Positions 38,886 to 48,977 of a DNA stretch of 64,000 nt are shown one piece after another. The notes under the pieces were generated by a model. It did no database searches. It had not been told where the DNA came from and saw only the letters and a list, made by a program, of their open reading frames with translations. The position numbers were made by a program, and so were the translations under genes. Origin of the DNA: Zymoseptoria tritici IPO323 (taxonomy: Eukaryota > Ascomycota > Dothideomycetes > Mycosphaerellales > Mycosphaerellaceae); contig NC_018216.1 of the NCBI RefSeq assembly GCF_000219625.1, forward strand, positions 1,240,001 through 1,304,000, read 5' to 3'. Position 1 is the first letter of the stretch. The number at the start of each line of letters is the position of its first letter.

Positions 38886-41800
38886 TCATCGACGCAAACT
38901 CAACTCCAATGCCCTCCTCAAGTCCTCATCCTCATCCCATCCTCCAACCCTCGAAGACGACGCAGCGGCTTGGATCCCTACCATTCGCCCCTGACGGTGT
39001 GCTTCCTCCAGCAGACTCTGCTTCCGAACATACTCCATCACGATTTCTTCTTCCGTCTTGTCCTGCGCTGTCTTCTCCCGAGGATACTCCCGTGATGATC
39101 CGTGAGCCGGGACATCGTGAAACGATTGGAGGTTACCCGCTGGTGGAGGGTCGTCGGTGAGGCTGTTGAGGCTGGATGTGTCCAGGACGGACCCGGGTTG
39201 GGAGCTGTCGCTGCTGTGCCGTGCGAAGGTCTCAGGTGGCGTGGCGGATTTTCCTGCGTGAGGAGGAGTCGAGGAGGCTTCTCTCGTGGCTCTGGTATGG
39301 CTATAGCCCACTCCGTCGCCCGACATCGTCCAGCCTTCAGTGCTGTACAAGGACTGTTCCGGCGCGACGACTTCTCCACCCGATCGACGTGTCGCCGGCG
39401 GCGGCAGCAAGTCCGTACTCGCCACCCTCACCTTCCAATCCTCTTTCCCGCCACTCCCTCTCATCCCCTCCCACATCTTCACAACCCCCTCCCTTTCCTC
39501 CATCCCACTCCTCAACCACTCCTCATACCCCATCCCCATCCTCGCGGCAGCAATCCACTCCCCCAACTGCCCCCCACCCGCCAACCCTCTCACCTCCTCA
39601 CTCACCCCCTTCAACGTATACCCCAACACCCCCAACGCTCCCGCCAACGGCTTCACCACAAACCCCGCCGCTCCCTTTCCCACCCCCTTCGCGAAACCCC
39701 CTAACCCTTCCTGCCGTGCTCCCTTTAACGGGTGTGTGACCAGCCCCGTGAGGCCATCATACCAACCGTATCCGAATTCGCGACCTCCAGCGACGAGCCC
39801 GGTGGAGAGGGAGGTGACGCGTTCTTGCGGCCGGACGGTCGTGTCGTTCCAGAGTTTGGGGAGATTGTGCGTTCCGCGGGTGAGGCTGAGGGAGAGATTT
39901 GTCGGGGATTGAGCGAGGGTGCGGAGGAATTTTCCGGCGCCGGCGGAGGTGTGAGGGGCGGTGGGGCGGAGGCGGTCTTTGTGCTTGTTGGGGTTGGGTT
40001 CGACGCGGTTGCGGATTCGGCTGTTGGTGGTGTGGAAAGATGTCGAAAGGGCATCTGATCGAGCAGAGCTGCTCGCTTCTCCCGCGGTGTGAGACTCGCT
40101 GCTGGCTCCCGTCTGGCTTTGCGCGGAGCCCGCCGTGGTCGACGATGATTTCCCCTCCTCCTCCATCAACAATGAGGAAACCTCACTCCCAGTCCGTCCA
40201 TTCCCCGTCGAGGCCTCCCTCCTCCTCCCACCCCTTAGAACCTTCCAAGTCTCCCCCGGCACACCCGCCAGCCCCACTGCCATCCCTCCAAACGCCCTCG
40301 TCGCCGCCACAAACCCCCCCGAAATCGGATCCAGCGGTCCTTCATCCGTATACCACTCCCTCCCCCTCAGCAACTTCACATCACGAAAATCCAATAATCC
40401 CGCATTCGCAAGCGTACAAGCTGCGAAAGCGCTGAGTCGGACTTTCGGGGCTTTCGGGACTTTCGCGCGCTGCTTGGAAGGACGCCATTCCCACACGGCA
40501 GCGCGGGAGGGGGAGAGAGCGCAGCGGAGGGAGTCGACATTGAGGTGCTGATGGAAGAAATCGGCTCCTTGCTCGGCTCCTCGCTCAGCGCGGATTTTGT
40601 CGGCGAGATCTGCCGCGCGCGCGAGAGTCGAGGGTTGCAGACAGAAAGTGATTGCGGAGGCGAGGATCGCAGGTGTGAGAGTTTTATGAGGGATGGGATC
40701 AGGACCTGCACCTGCGCGAGCAAGCATAGCGCCCCAGAACGGCTGGTCGCCGAAGAAGGGGATCACGACCGTGGGACGTCCGGCTGCGATGCCCGCTGCT
40801 GTGGTGCCTGCGCCGCCGTGGTGGACGACGCAGGAGACGTGTTGGAAGAGCCAGTCGTGGGGTACGTTGTCTAGCATGAAGATGTTGGCTGGGACGGTGT
40901 CGGAGCCTATTCCGCCCCAGCCTTTGGATAGGAGGATTCTTTGCCCGGTTGATCTCGCGGTTTCGAAGATAAGCTGCGTCATGGCGTCGGGGTTTTCGAG
41001 CACGATGCTGCCGAAACCGATGTACACGGGTCGAGGCCCTGCGTCGAGGAAAGCTTGCAGTTCCGGAGAAGGGGTATATTCCGCAGCCAAGTCGAGGAAG
41101 TAGAATCCCGCAATGTCAATGTGTTCTCCCCAGTCCCGCGGTTTGGGAATCAGTGCCGGCGACCAGCAATACGTGTGCGGCACTTTGAGAAGTTCGAGCA
41201 TACCGGGTCCCCACATGGAACTGATGGGATCTAAATTGAGGCATTTCCTTCGGAAACGGTTGATGATGTCGCCCAGGGCTTGCCAGGAGAGGAGCTCGAT
41301 CATGGCGTAGCTAATGAAGTTGGTCATTTGCGGGTCGGCGTTGGAGGATTGGATGTTGGCGAGAGGGTGTGGAAAGGCGCGGGTGGGAGAGTAGGGCATC
41401 GTGAACATGATGTGGAGGGGAATGCCGAGTTTCTCGGCGCAATGGATGTGTGCGAAGCTGGGAGGGTTGGCGATGATGGCGTCCGCGACGAAGGGTCGGG
41501 TGTCGGGTTCGAAGGGAGGTTTGTTGTCTGCGCAGGTGGCAGCTTCGTCGTCCTGCATTCCGTCGCCGGCTTCGAAACATGAGCGCCAGCAGCCTTGAAT
41601 GTACTCGCTGACGTCTTTGCGCCGTTTTTTGATGTCTCCGTTCATGATACTGCGGAAGCCGGGGACGAGACGGGGATTCTCGGCCATGAATGCCATGAGG
41701 CGGGAAGGATCGCCGCCAATGCTGAAGAATTCCAAGCCATTCTCCACGACGAAGGTACGGAAACAAGGGTGCGTTGCGAGGCGTACTCGATGGCCGTATT

Positions 41801-42299
41801 TCTCCTTGAGGACCTTGCCGAGGGCGATGAAGGGCTGCACGTCGCCGCGTGAGCCTACTACTTGGATCACGACATTCAAGATGGGTGGATTCGGAATTCT
41901 CTCCTGGTCTTCCAAGGGAGGATGTTGGGTCACTAAGGTGCTATCCTCTGCCTTGCGGAACTGCTCGTGGAGTGCAGGGTTGAAGATCTGGGACAAATGG
42001 CGACTGCGTTGGTTGATGCGGATGTTGACACGACCATCGTCTGCAATACGACCGGTAATGCCCGGATCTTCTCCCTCATTGCCAGGTTCCCCGAAGATGT
42101 TGCCATACGCAGGAGGTGCCAATTCGTCGGTCGAATCGGGAGTAGCGAGGTCTGTTTCTTGAAGCAAAATTGGGTGATTTGCGGCGTTGGTGGACTGTAC
42201 GGCCGTATGTACGGCCGTAGCGGCTCGTGCTTGCTGGGAAGTGGAGTGCTGTTCCATCGATGGGTCCTCATCATGATGGGTCATCCTGACGGGTGCCAT
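38886..42299 (-). CDS. GT1/GT28 glycosyltransferase (sterol-glucosyltransferase-like) with C-terminal UIM
   Basis: Single exon, 1137 aa from the ATG at 42299 (MAPVRMTHHDEDP). The N-terminal GT half begins ~residue 140 with VVIQVVGSRGDVQPFIALGK, the signature of UDP-glucose:sterol glucosyltransferases. The C-terminal donor-binding half has FLDAGPRPVYIGFGSIVLEN and, at ~485-525, VSCVVHHGGAGTTAAGIAAG followed by PFFGDQPFWG. PH and GRAM domains of Atg26 are absent. A disordered region and a conserved repeat-like segment (LVTHPLKGARQEGLGGFAKG) follow. The last residues, DEDEDLRRALELSLRR, match the ubiquitin-interacting motif. Substrate is probably a sterol or other lipid, by inference. No membrane span is seen. 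Confidence 0.9.
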   Translation of the reverse strand: MAPVRMTHHDEDPSMEQHSTSQQARAATAVHTAVQSTNAANHPILLQETDLATPDSTDELAPPAYGNIFGEPGNEGEDPGITGRIADDGRVNIRINQRSRHLSQIFNPALHEQFRKAEDSTLVTQHPPLEDQERIPNPPILNVVIQVVGSRGDVQPFIALGKVLKEKYGHRVRLATHPCFRTFVVENGLEFFSIGGDPSRLMAFMAENPRLVPGFRSIMNGDIKKRRKDVSEYIQGCWRSCFEAGDGMQDDEAATCADNKPPFEPDTRPFVADAIIANPPSFAHIHCAEKLGIPLHIMFTMPYSPTRAFPHPLANIQSSNADPQMTNFISYAMIELLSWQALGDIINRFRRKCLNLDPISSMWGPGMLELLKVPHTYCWSPALIPKPRDWGEHIDIAGFYFLDLAAEYTPSPELQAFLDAGPRPVYIGFGSIVLENPDAMTQLIFETARSTGQRILLSKGWGGIGSDTVPANIFMLDNVPHDWLFQHVSCVVHHGGAGTTAAGIAAGRPTVVIPFFGDQPFWGAMLARAGAGPDPIPHKTLTPAILASAITFCLQPSTLARAADLADKIRAERGAEQGADFFHQHLNVDSLRCALSPSRAAVWEWRPSKQRAKVPKAPKVRLSAFAACTLANAGLLDFRDVKLLRGREWYTDEGPLDPISGGFVAATRAFGGMAVGLAGVPGETWKVLRGGRRREASTGNGRTGSEVSSLLMEEEGKSSSTTAGSAQSQTGASSESHTAGEASSSARSDALSTSFHTTNSRIRNRVEPNPNKHKDRLRPTAPHTSAGAGKFLRTLAQSPTNLSLSLTRGTHNLPKLWNDTTVRPQERVTSLSTGLVAGGREFGYGWYDGLTGLVTHPLKGARQEGLGGFAKGVGKGAAGFVVKPLAGALGVLGYTLKGVSEEVRGLAGGGQLGEWIAAARMGMGYEEWLRSGMEEREGVVKMWEGMRGSGGKEDWKVRVASTDLLPPPATRRSGGEVVAPEQSLYSTEGWTMSGDGVGYSHTRATREASSTPPHAGKSATPPETFARHSSDSSQPGSVLDTSSLNSLTDDPPPAGNLQSFHDVPAHGSSREYPREKTAQDKTEEEIVMEYVRKQSLLEEAHRQGRMVGIQAAASSSRVGGWDEDEDLRRALELSLRR

Positions 42300-42883
42300 A
42301 TGGCTGTCTGGCAAGGGTGGTATGGCTTAGTCTGGGAAACCCCAGGATGGTGTCAACGAAGAGAGACGACGCTCAATTTATCTTCGCCTCTTTGACTATA
42401 GATCTTGGGTTGTGTAGACGACTTCAATGCCTGCAAACGTTAGCGATCGATTCATCAACAAGGCCTGAGAATTCGCACCTTTGAGTACGGCGTGCCGGAC
42501 AGTGTACAACACCTGAGGCGCAACTGACGACTTCAATGGGCGCCAGGATGCGATCTGTATGCCCTGCAAAGTCAATGGGGTTTCGCTGGCAATAGCGTGT
42601 CTTCGTACTGCTAAATGGAGAAGTCGAATTCTGTTGCCTACATTTTACCCTTTCTCCCAGAATCCTTCGATATGCCGGTACCTGGGAATTCTGTTGCCTA
42701 GTTGGGCAGAATTTAAGCTTAAAGATCCTTCCAATGCTGCTGTTGTCTGCCAATTGATCAGCTTGCATTGCATACTTTATTACAGTCTTCCGGATCGAAG
42801 TGCGACCGATATCAGACCATTTTCGACTATCGTTTCGTTTCGCTACACGATCACGACTCTCGCTTCAACGATTGCACCAAGCC
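42300..42883. promoter_or_regulatory. Divergent promoter, glycosyltransferase / four-TM gene
   Basis: 584 bp between opposite starts. It contains the 9-mer pair ATTCTGTTGCCTA at about 42628 and 42688, a short direct repeat some 60 bp apart. No gene seen. Confidence 0.45.
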
Positions 42884-43455
42884 ATGGCCTCAATCCCTTC
42901 AGCCAGCCGAAAGCTGGAATTCGCACAACGCGCGCTGCAGATCATCTCCGCCATGATCATCATCGGAATCGTGGCCCACGGTAAGCAGACCAGACGTCGT
43001 CCCATACCACAAGCCCTACCAGCCCATTCGCAAGTTTTCTGACTCCCTCCACCAGGCCTCGCCGCACCTTCCGATGAGGAAGTCCTGGTCCACAACCCAT
43101 CAGGCGACTACCACGCCTACGAAAGCGATCCTGCGACCTGGGGCTTTTTCCTCTTCTTCGTCGCCATCTGGACCATCCCCGAAGTCATCGTCCTCCTCGT
43201 TGCCAACGGCGTCTCCGCCCACAAGAGATGGCTCGGATACGTCTGTGCTGGTCTGGAATCACCGTTCTCGCGTGGTTTGTTGGATTCATCATGGTACTTG
43301 TCGGCATTGCAAGTCATCGAGGTCCGCGGACGGAGAAGCGGTATGGGCCGGTTGTGGCGGAGGCGACATTTGGGGGGATTGGGTGGTCGCTTTATATGCT
43401 CACGGCGTATGTGACTGTCACCTCGGTGTTCGATCTTCGGAGGGGAAAGAAGTAG
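42884..43455 (+). CDS. Four-TM membrane protein with an apparent 1-nt frameshift
   Basis: Exons 42884..42980 and from 43056, with a 75-nt intron (GTAAGC...CACCAG). The reading starts MASIPSASRKLEFAQRALQI, with TM1 ~18-35, TM2 (GFFLFFVAIWTIPEVIVLLV) and the start of TM3 (RWLGYVCAGL). Around 43251-43258 the frame must shift by one base (a missing base) to continue TM3 (GITVLAWFVGFIMVLVGIAS) and TM4 (GWSLYMLTAYVTVTSVF) and reach the stop at 43453-43455. Without the shift the protein goes off into Arg-rich sequence ending near 43415. The family looks like small fungal MARVEL-type proteins. Either a real disabling deletion or an assembly error; an intron cannot explain it easily. Confidence 0.7.
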
Positions 43456-43905
43456 AGGGGAGAGGATTCAATGGCTGTGTACGATACCAATGAAGCGTGG
43501 GAGGCTTGAGCCTTTGGCGTAATGGAGTGCTGTCGAAGCTGCAATGTCAAGCCAGGCGGTAGACTGTTGAAATGCATATCTGCAAAACAATTCAATACCC
43601 TCGTGCGTCGCTTGACCATTGGCAACTTGCTACCACATTATTGCTTGCCTTGGCTCATCCTGACGCACAACATCTAGAAGCCGGTTAGCACAGAAGCATG
43701 AAATGGAAGTCATGAAGACCAAAATTAGCTTCGGAAATTGCGAATACGGTGGCCCATTGGCAGCCCCCCTGCACTTTCCTGTTGACGTCCGCTGACTCGC
43801 TGAGAGCCTGTCATTGAAAGCAGACCGACTTCCCACCTTTCTCTCTTCTCAAAAGCATCACCCAAACTGTGAAAAGCATCATCCGAGCTCGAAAGAAGAC
43901 CGACC
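43456..43905. other. Intergenic, promoter of the secreted-protein gene
   Basis: 450 bp with no gene seen. An AAAAGCATCA element occurs twice (about 43851 and 43873) just upstream of the secreted-protein ATG. Confidence 0.4.
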
Positions 43906-44350
43906 ATGCAATTCTTTCAGCTTGCCATCGCTCTCTGCATGGCCTCGACCTCCCTCGCATGGTTTGTCAGTCAATCCACTGTCTGACACTGATGTGTCCT
44001 TGCTAAACATACTCCAGACCTGCGTTGCAGACGAATTCTATGGGGGATGCCAGGGCTTTGGCCCCGATGCAGGCAGTGTGTATTCTTGCTCTCCTGTATG
44101 CGCCGGCTACGCATTGTCAATGTAATCTTTGTGCCGATAGCACCCGCTGATGGCTTTGCAGAGACATCCTTGCCCCAAGCACAAAAAGGACTGGAAGTGT
44201 AAGTAAATTGAAGCGCAGAAGGCTTCCATAGCCCGAGACTGTCTCAGACCCTCTCGTCCATCTTACACTGTCTACGACATCCGCTGACCTTATACGCTTT
44301 GCTTTGCAGGCAACCCTGTGGGAGATGGCGACTGGGGAGCGTGGTGCTAG
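43906..44350 (+). CDS. Small secreted cysteine-rich protein (effector-like)
   Basis: Model by splice-site reading: join(43906..43965,44018..44095,44162..44198,44310..44350), 71 aa. Introns are 52 nt (GTCAGT, CTAAAC branch), 66 nt (GTATGC, CTGAT) and 111 nt (GTAAGT, CTGAC). The first ~18 residues, MQFFQLAIALCMASTSLA, form a signal peptide. The mature ~52 residues hold six cysteines: TCVAD, GGCQG, YSCSP, HPCPK, WKCNP and the final GAWC-stop, an even number suited to three disulfides. Size, secretion and Cys content are those of fungal effectors or antimicrobial-type peptides; function is unknown. Exon 2 could instead read through to a stop at 44125. The six-Cys outcome favours the four-exon model. 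Confidence 0.6.
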
Positions 44351-45798
44351 ATAAGTCTCAGGACAATGTTCTCGGTTGGACGGTGGGCCTGGAGGTGGTG
44401 AAGCACAAGACACGGCTGTGCAGTATGCCATCGGCGGTCTCGTCCGCAACCGTGGTCGGCGGGAGAGTGTTTCTTTCGGGTGGAGCAATCGGCGACATTT
44501 CTGTTCGAGCTGGGGACCGATGAGGGTGCTGTCAATTCTCTTTTCTGCGCAGTCGCACGTTCCACGTCGCCGCAGCTTGCCGCCCTCTCCGGGCTGTTTC
44601 GGTCTTGGTCGCGAGTGATCAAGGCATGGCGGTGGGAGAGTCCATAGATTACGCAAGCTCTTCAAGGTCAACGCTTTCATTCCAAGCGGCAGACAAATTG
44701 ATGTCAAGTCATGAGCTTGAGTCACTCATCAGTCCTACCGATTCTCCCTGCTCTCAGCTCAGCTGTACACCGTATCCCGTCGCTTTCCTACTACTGTATA
44801 TCCTGTTCTCTGGCTCGGGTTCAACATTGCCCGAGCTTCCGCGAGGTATAGTTCTGTTCATCAGCCGCATCGACTGGTCTGAACAAAATCCTTGGAGCTG
44901 AGTCCCACCAGTTGTTTGCCCGCCCCGACCCGACGCGACTTCACTTCTGCTGCCGCCTCCTTCACTCCCCTTGAGACATGCAAGCAGAAGGAATGAACAG
45001 CAAGAGGTACTGTTCTCCACATCTCCATGTTGCAACGACCATATTGACATGCATGTCCGCAGCTATCCGATGACGGAAAACCAATCACCGAGCTTTCAGG
45101 ACGCCTGTGTGCGCCGCTGCACGGGGCCGCGAAACCTCGTGTCTCGCCGGAATTCGTTCCACGTACAAACGCGCGCGCACAGGAGACCATGGCTGAGTCA
45201 TGAAGAACAGAAATCCCAGGGTCAGCTCTTCCGCTTGTTCACACTTCCGACTTCTTATCGACCTTTCCCATCCAACATCACACCACGCAACCCGTCCTTC
45301 CGATGTTGCTGAGTTGGAGAGGTGGACTGCGCTGTGTTGAGACGTGTTAGCACTATGGTGTACCGATGACCGAGACATCTTCGCGATCCAGCAGACTTGT
45401 CGCCGTTGGCTTTACTTCCCTGCTTCGGTGGTGGTTGGAGGGCTGCGGTGGCTACTGCCATGAGGATCAAAATCAAAATGATAGTTTTCAATCGCAGGGC
45501 ACTTGCTCCGTCTTCGCTGGCTGGTCTTTCACGATTTCGACGAGGAAGGCACGCGGAGGGAGATGAGGTTGCGGTGATGGTGGTGGGGTTGTCTTGTCCG
45601 CTGATGATTTACGAAAAATAAGCCAAATATGAGGGCAGCCGGTCGTGAGACCTGGTTGTCATTGATGGTACAATGCAGAGAGCTAATCTGAGGACACACG
45701 ACAATCTCGAATGGGCATACACAATGCTTGCTGATGCTTTTGAGATATGTGAGGGCGTAGCAAGTCTACATAGTCGCGATCAACCAACTTCACCCGCT
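44351..45798. other. Gene-poor stretch
   Basis: About 1.45 kb between the secreted-protein gene and the lectin gene. The only candidate is a weak minus-strand membrane-protein frame (separate entry). Nothing else is supported. Confidence 0.45.
45255..45600 (-). CDS. Tentative small single-pass membrane protein
   Basis: Exons 45416..45600 and 45255..45331 are joined by an 84-nt intron (GTAAAG donor, TGCTAAC branch, ACACAG acceptor). The readable protein is Thr/Ser-rich, then basic (CLPRRNRERP), then one TM helix (TIILILILMAVATAAL) and a polar Gln/Arg tail, about 87 aa. The start is unsettled. A first exon at 45652..45662 (ATG plus 8 nt, poor GTCTCA donor) would complete a 90-aa protein. No family is recognised. 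The clean intron signals argue for a gene; the absence of a good start argues against. Confidence 0.3.
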
Positions 45799-46830
45799 TC
45801 AAAACCTGTCTCTCTGCCGTGCCCGATATGCTGTCCATCCGACATAGGCCACCACCACAAAGATCCCAAGCAGGATGAACTTGAGAAAGAACCAGCGCCA
45901 GCCTCCTCCTTCTCCGGGTCGCGCCCACACCTTTGGAGGCGTGAACGCGCTCTTCGCCGCCTTGGCATCACCCGTACCAACAGAACCCGATGGAGAGTAC
46001 AGGTTGTTGGTGTCGATCTTGATAATGTCATGGTTGTCCGACAGCTCGCCTGTTTCCGCGCTGAAGCCCAAGTATGTCACCGACGGCAACTTGACGTCCG
46101 CCACCTCGAAACACGGAATCCACTCATCCTCCTTCTTGTACTGTAGCTCCAGCGTCAACTTCTTGTCCTGGAAGTACCTGACCTTGGCTTTCGTAGGGAC
46201 ATCCGCATTCCGAAGTCCTCGCGCCGAGCAGCCCGCCAACTCGTTCGACTTGCCGTCGTGCTCCTTGTCGTACGTTGTCTTTCCATCACCCAGCATAGCC
46301 ATAATGTAGGGGAACACCACACCCGGCCGGTTGTTCTTGTAGGTGTCGAAGAAGATGCCCAGTCCTTCGAAGTTGTCCTTCATGCCGAATACCGTTCCCA
46401 TCTCCGCCCGGTCTTTTGTCACCCACATTGCCATTCCATCTCCGTGCAGACTCCCCGTTCCACCAATCTTGAACTCGAGTTCAATCTCCCAGTTGGTTGC
46501 GGTCAGAGGTACGCGGCTAAACAGCCAGCCGGATTGCGATGGGTATTGTCCTGTTAGGCGGACATATCTATCGGATCGGATCACAGTCGTGCCTCCATAG
46601 TCCCACCATCGCGATTGCATGTCGTAGTCGAGGTACGGCTGGACAGAGTGCTGTTAGCAATCGATTCAGCGCGGCTGAACGAGGAGCATGCTCACCGATG
46701 CTATGCTGTGCGTGCGCAGGGGTATCGATTTGATGTCGTCTTCCGTGCCATCTGCCGCGATCACGACGCAGCTCCATGCTGCCAGCAGTATGGAGACCAA
46801 CCATGAGAAGGAGGGAAGGTGTGGTGCCAT
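45799..46830 (-). CDS. L-type lectin cargo receptor (VIP36/ERGIC-53/Emp46-like)
   Basis: Model: complement(join(45799..46638,46696..46830)), 324 aa; 57-nt phase-0 intron joining THSIAS to PYLDYDMQSRWWDYGG. A signal peptide is visible (SWLVSILLAAWSCVVIA). The legume-lectin-like domain spans ~35-255: GWLFSRVPLTATNWEIE, GDGMAMWVTKDR, LGIFFDTYKNN with the calcium/sugar-binding Asp and Asn, and YLGFSAETGELSDNHDI. A Pro/Gly linker and one TM helix (FFLKFILLGIFVVVAYVGW) precede a short basic tail ending RDRF, without a KKxx signal. Such lectins carry high-mannose glycoproteins between ER and Golgi. Divergent from the tRNA dehydratase across 322 bp. Confidence 0.93.
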
Positions 46831-47152
46831 TGTCGCGTTCGTGTGCAATGCCAATTTGTGGAATCCGTATGGCTGATTGAACACGCTCGAGAAGAGACGC
46901 AGGCCGGCACGGCTAGAAGCGAGGAGAGTCCAAGGTCGAAACTGATCGCGTGCAAGTCGGTGATTGAGGTCAAGTGTCTCAAGTATCAACCATTTGATCA
47001 AACAGCTGGCCAAACTGGCTTCAAGGGTTCAAGGAGGAGCAAGCCAAGCCGCAACTTCAGCCACAGTTCGACAGCCACTTTTCATGTGAAGAACGATGGT
47101 GTATTCGACTTCCACATCTACACGACATCGATTCGAATTGAGACATCAAGAG
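46831..47152. promoter_or_regulatory. Divergent promoter, lectin / tRNA dehydratase
   Basis: 322 bp between opposite starts; no gene or clear motif seen. Confidence 0.45.
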
Positions 47153-48770
47153 ATGTCATCATGGCTATCCAATGTCGCTTCTTCTCATAAAGTTCAACTT
47201 GGCGTCACGGCCGTCGTAAGCGGCTGTATTGCTGCAGTCGCAGTAATTGGGCTGCAGAAGGCGAGGAAAGAATACAATGTACACGATCTAAAAGGCTCAA
47301 TACCGGACCTGGATGAGCCGCATGATGTCGAAAAGGTTAGACATTCTTTCGAAATTCAATTGCGATGCTGCTTACTGACGGGAGGATAGATTAACAATTT
47401 CGGTGGTGCAGTCCCCGAGGAGCTTCTCGAGAACCGAGATGACGAGAGAAGTGCTGCACTGGCGAGAAGGGCAAGGCTCGGAGACTACGATGAAGGTACT
47501 CAATCCAACCTTGACGAAATGGTTGTGATACTAACACTCCACAGCTCTCATCCTCGAACAGTTAGCCCGAAATCGTGTCTTCCTCCAAGACGATGGACTT
47601 GCTAAACTTCGGAAAGCCTTCGTGATCGTGGTAGGCTGCGGTGGTGTGGGATCTCACGCGACAGCGGCTCTCGCACGGTCAGGCTGCGGACGTCTTCGCC
47701 TCATCGACTTTGATCAAGTGACACTCAGCTCACTCAATCGTCATGCCGTCGCGACGCTCGCAGATGTAGGCACGCCGAAAGTCAAGTGTCTAGAAAAGCG
47801 TATGGAGCAGATCGTACCCTGGACGCATTTCGATTCGAGGAATGAGCTGTTCGGTGAGGCCACGGCGGCTAAGCAGCTGGAGCCGTGGAGCGACGGCCAG
47901 AAGCCGACGTATGTCATTGATGCTATCGACAACATTGACTCGAAGGTTGCCTTGTTGTACTACTGCGCTACCAATGGCATTCCTGTCATATCATCCATGG
48001 GAGCTGGCTGCAAGTCAGATCCCACGAGAGTCTTCATTGGCGACATTTCTGCTTCGACAGACGATCCGCTCTCTCGCAGTACCCGGAGAAAGCTGCGGAT
48101 GCGTGGAGTGAAAGATGGCATTCCGGTCGTCTACTCGCAGGAGAAGACGGGGCCTGGCAAAGCTCAACTTTTGCCTCTCCCCGAAGACGAATTCCAAAAA
48201 GGCGCTGTCAACGAGCTTGGTGTCTTGCCCGACTTCCGCGTTCGAATCCTGCCCGTGCTTGGAACTATGCCTGCAGTGTTTGGGCTGTGCGTTGCAAATC
48301 ACATCATGTTAGAAATCGCCAGTTACCCACACGACTATCTAGCCAGCAAAGCGCGGGAAAAGATGTACGACGGTATCATGGGACATCTCTCAGGCCTGGA
48401 AGAACGACTCGCAAAACACCAAGGCTACGAGTCAACCGGCTTGCGGCTACCAGTCACCAACGACGACGTCGGCTATCTCGTCGAAGAAGTCTTCCGTGGT
48501 CGAAGTGTTGTGTCTGGCCTGGCGAGTCGGCTTGTGCTCACAAGATGGCGGAAACCGGAAGGTCCGTGGGTTGATCTGAGTACGCCGGGTCAGAAGGCGG
48601 ATACCTTGCGGTTGGATGAGTTGGTGTGTATGACTAAGGACGAGATGTTGAAGCATGAGAAGATCGTTCTGAAAGAGGGACGGACGCCGGAGGAGGTGTA
48701 CGGCAAGGAGGTCGTGGAGCTTGTTGAGAAGAGGATGAAGGAGGAGAGGGCGTATAGAAGTCAAAGGTAG
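47153..48770 (+). CDS. tRNA threonylcarbamoyladenosine dehydratase (TcdA/Tcd1-2 type, E1-like)
   Basis: Model: join(47153..47335,47390..47495,47545..48770), 504 aa; introns of 54 and 49 nt. An N-terminal TM helix (VQLGVTAVVSGCIAAVAVIG) matches the mitochondrial outer-membrane anchor of yeast Tcd1/Tcd2. The E1/ThiF adenylation domain has the ATP loop VVGCGGVGSH at ~124-131, RLIDFDQVTLSSLNRHAV, YVIDAIDNIDSK and MGAGCKSDPTRV. The C-terminal part ends in charged helices. The enzyme uses ATP to cyclise t6A at tRNA position 37 into ct6A. Length fits fungal orthologues (about 430-500 aa). Confidence 0.94.
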
Positions 48771-48977
48771 TCAGTGCCCAGACCATCAGAACTATTTGCA
48801 ATGTCTTAGGAGATGTTCGTGGCAGACGATTGTACAGCCTTTGCAAGGCCAAGTGAATGTCCGATTTTGCCGAAGTAGCGCCGGAGCTCTCCATCCGAGT
48901 CGTGTCGTTCTCTGTCGTTTCAAAACATCAACACAATATCTCAACCTCAACTAATACTTACTGGAGATCTAAGAACA

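Noticed and set aside
39000..42200. Many long + strand frames opposite the glycosyltransferase
   Set aside because: GC-rich antisense shadows of one 3.4-kb exon.
44117..44725. 202-codon minus-strand frame over the secreted-protein gene
   Set aside because: No domain; overlaps well-formed splice sites of the plus-strand gene.
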